Part shown: one piece after another, positions 6,513 to 9,030 of the stretch
Layout of the letters: each line of letters opens with the position of its first letter
Numbering within the stretch: the first letter of the stretch is position 1
Assembly (NCBI GenBank): GCA_007133715.1
Contig: SLMF01000243.1
Span: 1 to 9,030 of the forward strand
Length of the DNA: 9,030 nucleotides
Direction: 5' to 3'
Source of the DNA: Planctomycetaceae bacterium
GTDB taxonomy: Bacteria > Planctomycetota > Planctomycetia > Pirellulales > Pirellulaceae
Notes under the pieces: model-generated
The model's input: only the letters and a program-made list of their open reading frames with translations
Told to the model about the DNA's origin: nothing
Databases searched by the model: none
Translations under genes and position numbers: made by a program

Positions 6513-6542
6513 GATGCTCTCTCGATTTTCTTGGTAAAGGGC

Positions 6543-6556
6543 CCCGCTCCCGCGGG
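6543..6556 (-). other. Stem-loop between the two BMC-H genes
   Basis: CCCGC (6543-6547) pairs with GCGGG (6552-6556) across the four-base loop TCCC. It is an all-GC five-pair stem placed just after the BMC-H 1 stop codon (TAG at 6561-6559). No U-tract follows. It may influence mRNA stability between the two hexamer genes, but a five-pair stem can easily occur by chance in DNA of this composition. Confidence 0.3.
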
Positions 6557-6558
6557 TT

Positions 6559-6864
6559 CTAGTCGGCGGCCGCCCGTCGATTCAGCGGGGCCGGCAGCAC
6601 TATCCCCAAATCCTCGTGGGGCCGAGGTATCACCTGGACACTGACCACTTCGCCAATCCGACTGGCCGCATTCGCACCGGCGTCCGTGGCCGCTTTGACC
6701 GCCGCCACGTCGCCCGTCACAAAGGCCGACACCAAACCACTGCCCACCTTGTCCCAACCATAAAAGCGGACGTCGGCAGCCTTCAGCATCGCATCGGTGG
6801 CTTCGATCAGACACACGAATCCGCGCGTCTCGATCATCCCCAACGCTTCCATCGCTTTCGCCAT
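6559..6864 (-). CDS. BMC-H shell hexamer protein 1
   Basis: A 101-residue single-domain BMC protein, the PduA/CcmK-like facet hexamer. KAMEALGMIETRGFVCLIEA (3-22) is the diagnostic family start, and VRFYGWDKVGSGLV (32-45) holds a canonical pore loop with K39 and GSG (41-43). GDVAAVKAATDAGA (51-64) is the second helix and VVSVQVIPRPHEDL (73-86) the edge strand. A short C-terminal tail rich in Ala, Pro and Arg follows. The ATG at 6864 has GGGGAG upstream. The 130-base gap before it is the longest inside the operon and contains a hairpin. It is a paralogue of the next gene, with a different pore. Confidence 0.96.
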   Translation of the reverse strand: MAKAMEALGMIETRGFVCLIEATDAMLKAADVRFYGWDKVGSGLVSAFVTGDVAAVKAATDAGANAASRIGEVVSVQVIPRPHEDLGIVLPAPLNRRAAAD

Positions 6865-6913
6865 CTGTTCACTCTCCCCAGAAAAAAACGCTCACTCGTT
6901 GCATACCAGCCGC

Positions 6914-6941
6914 AGCTCCCCCTAGCAAAATTCGGGTAGCT
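6914..6941 (-). other. Stem-loop in the 130-base gap between pduL and BMC-H 1
   Basis: AGCTCCCC (6914-6921) pairs with GGGTAGCT (6934-6941) over a 12-base loop, seven of eight positions matching. On the transcribed strand it lies after the pduL stop and about 50 bases upstream of the first hexamer gene. A run of seven T (6882-6888 read on the minus strand) lies between the hairpin and the BMC-H start, too far away to make a standard terminator. It may partly separate expression of the regulator and pduL from the shell genes. I saw no convincing promoter in the gap. Confidence 0.4.
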
Positions 6942-6994
6942 CGCGCTTCCGCTGAAACCACCGGGCGACGTCACCTGACGGACCGCCCGATCGC

Positions 6995-7714
6995 TCACCC
7001 GCTGGACTCCTGCTTCCGCAATTCGACCTTCGAGGCGGCGTCAATGTAGCACGCGTTGGCCTCGTCGGTATCCAAATGCACTTCCAGTTTGATCCCCGCC
7101 GCGGCTCGCACCTTCAAATCCTCCAGCACCGTCGAACATTGGGGCGAACGGACTCGCAGCGTCATGAAGTCTCCGTCTTGAACCCCGAAGATCGCCGCCT
7201 CCTCCTCGCTCATGTGCACATGCCGAGCCGCCCGTATCACCCCCTGTTCCAGTTCCACCACACCCCGCGGACCGACCAACACGCAACCGGGCGAGCCTGC
7301 CAAGTCGCCACTGTGACGGACCGGCGTGCCCAAACCTAACGAAATCGAATCGGTAAAGGCCAATTCCACCTGACTCCGCGAACGTGTCGGCCCCAAAATC
7401 CGGACCGTCGGTAACATCCGCCGACGCGGACCAACCACCATTACCGTCTCTTCCGCCGCAAAATGTCCGTCTTGATACAACGGCTTCATCACCCTCAGCC
7501 GGTGCCCCGGGCCGAATAACACCGCGACATGCTCGTCCGTCAAATGAACGTGCCGGGCCGAAATGCTCACAACCAGCTGCGGTTCCCGACCGCACGGTTC
7601 GCCCACAGACGCCCCGTTCGCCTGACGCGATCCGTTCGCCTGATGTAAAACGATCTGGCGAACCATCCGCTCGATCACCGCACGCTCGATCGCGGGAGCT
7701 GCTGTCCTGGGCAT
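6995..7714 (-). CDS. pduL: PduL-type phosphotransacylase, BMC-targeted
   Basis: A 239-residue PduL phosphotransacylase, which swaps CoA for phosphate on the acyl-CoA made by the aldehyde dehydrogenase and frees CoA inside the shell. It is unrelated in fold to Pta. Two beta-barrel repeats are marked by ISARHVHLT (51-59) and RAARHVHMS (161-169); H55, H57, H165, H167 and H213 fit the zinc ligands of known PduL, and E117 the additional metal-binding glutamate. DTDEANAC (215-222) is the typical C-terminal motif. Residues 8-25 (AIERAVIERMVRQIVLHQ) form an amphipathic helix fitting an encapsulation peptide, followed by a polar linker (26-45). The ATG at 7714 has GGAGAGG just upstream and keeps this helix; longer frames run into the regulator gene. 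It lies 53 bases after that gene. Confidence 0.95.
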   Translation of the reverse strand: MPRTAAPAIERAVIERMVRQIVLHQANGSRQANGASVGEPCGREPQLVVSISARHVHLTDEHVAVLFGPGHRLRVMKPLYQDGHFAAEETVMVVGPRRRMLPTVRILGPTRSRSQVELAFTDSISLGLGTPVRHSGDLAGSPGCVLVGPRGVVELEQGVIRAARHVHMSEEEAAIFGVQDGDFMTLRVRSPQCSTVLEDLKVRAAAGIKLEVHLDTDEANACYIDAASKVELRKQESSG

Positions 7715-7767
7715 CCCCTCTCCGTCCGTTTCTACCTGAATCAGTTCAAGAACCTTGCTCGGAACGT

Positions 7768-8565
7768 TCAGTCCCCTTGCGGATCTCCGCGTTCGGGTGA
7801 TGCGGATATCAGTTCCACCCCGGCCTCCCGCGCCGCTTGCCGCCAGCACTCGTCCACCCGATCGTCGGTGACCAGCACATCGATCTCTTCCCAGCCGCAC
7901 AAAAAGGCCAAACCGGTGCGGTTGAATTTCGTGCTGTCCGCCACCACCAGCACCTGATCGGCCGCCCGGAGCATCGCCCGTTCGGTTTCCACCAGCAGCA
8001 GGTTACTGTTGAAAAAGCCGCGGGTATGGATGCCCGCGACACTCAACACGGCCCGCTGGACGTTCAAATTCGCTAACATCTCGTTGGCATACGGTCCCAG
8101 GGAGCACCCCGTACGGGCGTGGATGTAACCGCCGATGAAGACCAAATCCACGGTGTCCGTGGCGCTGAACAGCAGCGCCACGGGCAGCGAATTGGTCACC
8201 ACCTGCAAGGGTTTTCCCACCAGCAACCGCGCCAGTTCGTACGTGGTGCTGCCGCCGTCCAGCAGCACCGTATCGCCCGGCTTGATCAACCGGCTGGCTT
8301 CCGTCGCGATCTGGCGTTTGCGATCCCATTCGACCGCCTGCCGCACGTCGAAGTGCGGCGATTTGGGCGACGGGCCCGAATAAAACGCCCCGCCGTGGGT
8401 ACGACGTGCAACGCCTGTTACCTCCAGGTAATCTAGGTCACGCCGGACGGTCGACTCGGAAACTTTCAAGGCGACGGCCAAATCGGGCAGCGCGGCGAAC
8501 CCCTGGGCCCGTATAAGCTCTAAAACCCGACTACGCCGTTCCTCCGCCTTCAGGTGGGTGCCCAT
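7768..8565 (-). CDS. DeoR-family transcriptional regulator of the BMC operon
   Basis: A 265-residue DeoR-family regulator of normal length. Residues 6-60 form a winged helix-turn-helix with the family recognition helix SESTVRRDLDYLE (36-48) and wing RRTHGGA (54-60). The rest is the sugar-phosphate-sensing domain of the ribose-phosphate isomerase-like fold: LLDGGSTTYELARLL (101-115), VTNSLPVA (123-130), GGY (145-147) and DSTKFNRTGLAFL (210-222). The family usually represses sugar operons until a phosphorylated sugar binds; here a deoxysugar phosphate or DHAP is plausible. As the first gene behind the promoter it would regulate itself and the BMC genes (inference). The ATG at 8565 is preferred because AAAGGGG lies six bases upstream and the predicted transcript start is near 8607, which leaves almost no leader for the in-frame alternative at 8601. 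Confidence 0.93.
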   Translation of the reverse strand: MGTHLKAEERRSRVLELIRAQGFAALPDLAVALKVSESTVRRDLDYLEVTGVARRTHGGAFYSGPSPKSPHFDVRQAVEWDRKRQIATEASRLIKPGDTVLLDGGSTTYELARLLVGKPLQVVTNSLPVALLFSATDTVDLVFIGGYIHARTGCSLGPYANEMLANLNVQRAVLSVAGIHTRGFFNSNLLLVETERAMLRAADQVLVVADSTKFNRTGLAFLCGWEEIDVLVTDDRVDECWRQAAREAGVELISASPERGDPQGD

Positions 8566-8608
8566 CCCCTGCCCCTTTCTGATACGCCCCTCGCCGCCCA
8601 ACCGCAGA

Positions 8609-8656
8609 ATGCCATTATCCCTGTCCTGCGAGCGTTGTCAATCAGCAACCTGGCAT
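8609..8656. promoter_or_regulatory. Inverted repeat flanking the operon promoter, candidate operator
   Basis: ATGCCA (8609-8614) and TGGCAT (8651-8656) are exact reverse complements placed on either side of the -35/-10 pair, 42 bases centre to centre (about four helical turns). This spacing would suit two half-sites bound by a regulator dimer or tetramer, such as the DeoR-family protein encoded directly downstream. The arms are only six bases long, so chance is a real possibility. Confidence 0.3.
8614..8641 (-). promoter_or_regulatory. Sigma70-like promoter of the BMC operon
   Basis: On the minus strand, a perfect -35 box TTGACA (8641-8636) is followed after 16 bases by GATAAT (8619-8614), matching five of six bases of the -10 consensus. 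A transcript would start near 8607 and give a leader of about 42 bases before the regulator ATG at 8565. This is the best promoter-like sequence I found in the window, and all eleven downstream genes that follow the regulator are on the same strand with small gaps. Direct evidence is the motif match; activity is inferred. Confidence 0.7.
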
Positions 8657-8672
8657 CTTTTGCTAGAGTTTT

Positions 8673-8690
8673 GTCACAATTCTACGTGAC
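8673..8690. promoter_or_regulatory. Upstream inverted repeat GTCAC-N8-GTGAC, candidate regulator site
   Basis: GTCAC (8673-8677) and GTGAC (8686-8690) form an 18-base dyad centred near 8681.5, about 75 bases upstream of the predicted transcript start. That is a position where activators often bind. The spacing does not match the CRP consensus. It could equally be a weak hairpin at the end of the arsC transcript. Confidence 0.3.
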
Positions 8691-8736
8691 TTCTTTCAGG
8701 TGGTGCGATGGGGTGCGTTGCGGCGTTTCGGGGCCA

Positions 8737-9030
8737 TCATTCTGTTGGCCACCGCACTCCGGGGCTCCGCGGTTTCCCCTCGGGCGAGGCCAGCCATTCC
8801 TCGATGCGTTGGCGAATTTGGTCTCGCACCGCGCGGAAGTGGGCTCGTTGTTGCGGTTCCTCGCCGCCCGTTTCGGCCGGATCGGGCACCGGCCAGTGCA
8901 GGGTTTGCCTGGCGGCCGGAAATACAGGACAGGCATCGCGTGCCGAACCACACACGGTGACGACCAAGTCCCAGGGTTGGTCGCGGTATTCGTCCAGGTG
9001 TTGGCTTTGGTGTTGCGAGAGGTCGATTCC
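8737..9030 (-). CDS. arsC: Arsenate reductase (thioredoxin-coupled, low-molecular-weight phosphatase fold), 3' part
   Basis: The C-terminal 97 residues of a protein whose start lies beyond the right edge of the window. It resembles arsenate reductases of the Staphylococcus/Bacillus ArsC type, which reduce arsenate to arsenite in the cytosol. VVTVCGSARDACPVFP carries two cysteines seven residues apart (27 and 34 of the visible part), matching the Cys82/Cys89 relay pair of that family. HWPVPDPAETGG follows with the DP motif of the phosphatase-like fold, and FRAVRDQIRQRIEEWL (65-80) is the usual final helix. The P-loop cysteine lies outside the window, so it could not be checked. The visible frame runs to the edge without a start. 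It is on the same strand as the BMC operon, but the promoter in between suggests a separate unit. Confidence 0.85.
   Translation of the reverse strand, partial: GIDLSQHQSQHLDEYRDQPWDLVVTVCGSARDACPVFPAARQTLHWPVPDPAETGGEEPQQRAHFRAVRDQIRQRIEEWLASPEGKPRSPGVRWPTE

Larger units (their letters stand above)
8566..8736 (-). other. 171-base intergenic region upstream of the regulator gene
   Basis: The gap between the arsC stop and the regulator start. It is clearly more AT-rich than the coding DNA on either side, especially 8640-8700, as expected of a promoter region. It holds the promoter (8614-8641), an inverted repeat flanking it (8609-8656) and a second inverted repeat upstream (8673-8690). No obvious U-tailed terminator for the arsC gene is visible. 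Confidence 0.6.

Noticed and set aside
5541..6644. Plus-strand open frame of 367 codons opposite acetate kinase and the BMC-H genes
   Set aside because: It spans three recognised minus-strand genes and their gaps, and its translation is low-complexity Arg, His and Pro-rich with no motif.
6882..6888. Run of seven T on the minus strand as an intrinsic terminator after pduL
   Set aside because: No adjacent GC stem precedes it; the nearest hairpin (6914-6941) ends about 25 bases earlier.
8700..8960. Plus-strand open frame of 86 codons at the right edge
   Set aside because: It overlaps the minus-strand arsC coding region, which has clear family motifs.
1..9030. CRISPR arrays, insertion sequences, tRNA or rRNA genes
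   Set aside because: I saw no regularly spaced repeats, no transposase motifs, no terminal inverted repeats bounding a gene, and no tRNA- or rRNA-like sequence.

Overview
The window is GC-rich and gene-dense, and almost all coding is on the minus strand. It looks like planctomycete DNA. The core is a bacterial microcompartment (BMC) operon of the type known from Planctomycetes and Verrucomicrobia: two BMC-H hexamer genes, three BMC-P (EutN/CcmL) pentamer genes, no BMC-T gene, a PduL-type phosphotransacylase, an acetate kinase, a CoA-acylating aldehyde dehydrogenase and a class II sugar-phosphate aldolase, headed by a DeoR-family regulator. Such loci are known for breaking down L-fucose and L-rhamnose. 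The core system is therefore already described, and what may be new lies in the accessory details. The organism assignment is inference from gene content and order; no rRNA is present to confirm it.

Layout, in the direction of transcription (right to left). At the right edge is the 3' part of an arsenate reductase (arsC) gene, 8737-9030. A 171-base gap (8566-8736) follows, with a strong sigma70-like promoter (TTGACA, 16 bases, GATAAT). Then come the DeoR-family regulator (7768-8565), PduL (6995-7714), BMC-H 1 (6559-6864), BMC-H 2 (6243-6512), acetate kinase (4965-6152), BMC-P 1 (4622-4945), aldehyde dehydrogenase (3186-4625), BMC-P 2 (2807-3064), an unrecognised protein with an RpiB-like C-terminus (2061-2783), BMC-P 3 (1744-2064), class II aldolase (841-1713) and a nitroreductase-family protein (255-833). 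Positions 1-254 hold no convincing gene but have two hairpin-forming sequences.

How the genes work together (family knowledge plus inference): the aldolase splits fuculose- or rhamnulose-1-phosphate into DHAP and lactaldehyde inside the shell. The aldehyde dehydrogenase converts lactaldehyde to an acyl-CoA, PduL swaps CoA for phosphate, and the kinase makes ATP and the free acid. Four proteins (aldehyde dehydrogenase, PduL, aldolase and the unrecognised protein) carry a terminal amphipathic helix resembling an encapsulation peptide; the kinase and the nitroreductase do not. The sugar isomerase and sugar kinase are not in the window, nor is a conventional alcohol or lactaldehyde dehydrogenase to recycle NADH.

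Points most worth a second look: the encapsulated-looking RpiB-like protein that seems to lack the catalytic Cys and His; the kinase with substitutions at three normally invariant active-site positions; the nitroreductase at the operon's end as a possible redox partner; different pore loops in the two hexamers; GC hairpins after pduL and after each BMC-H gene; and inverted repeats around and upstream of the promoter.
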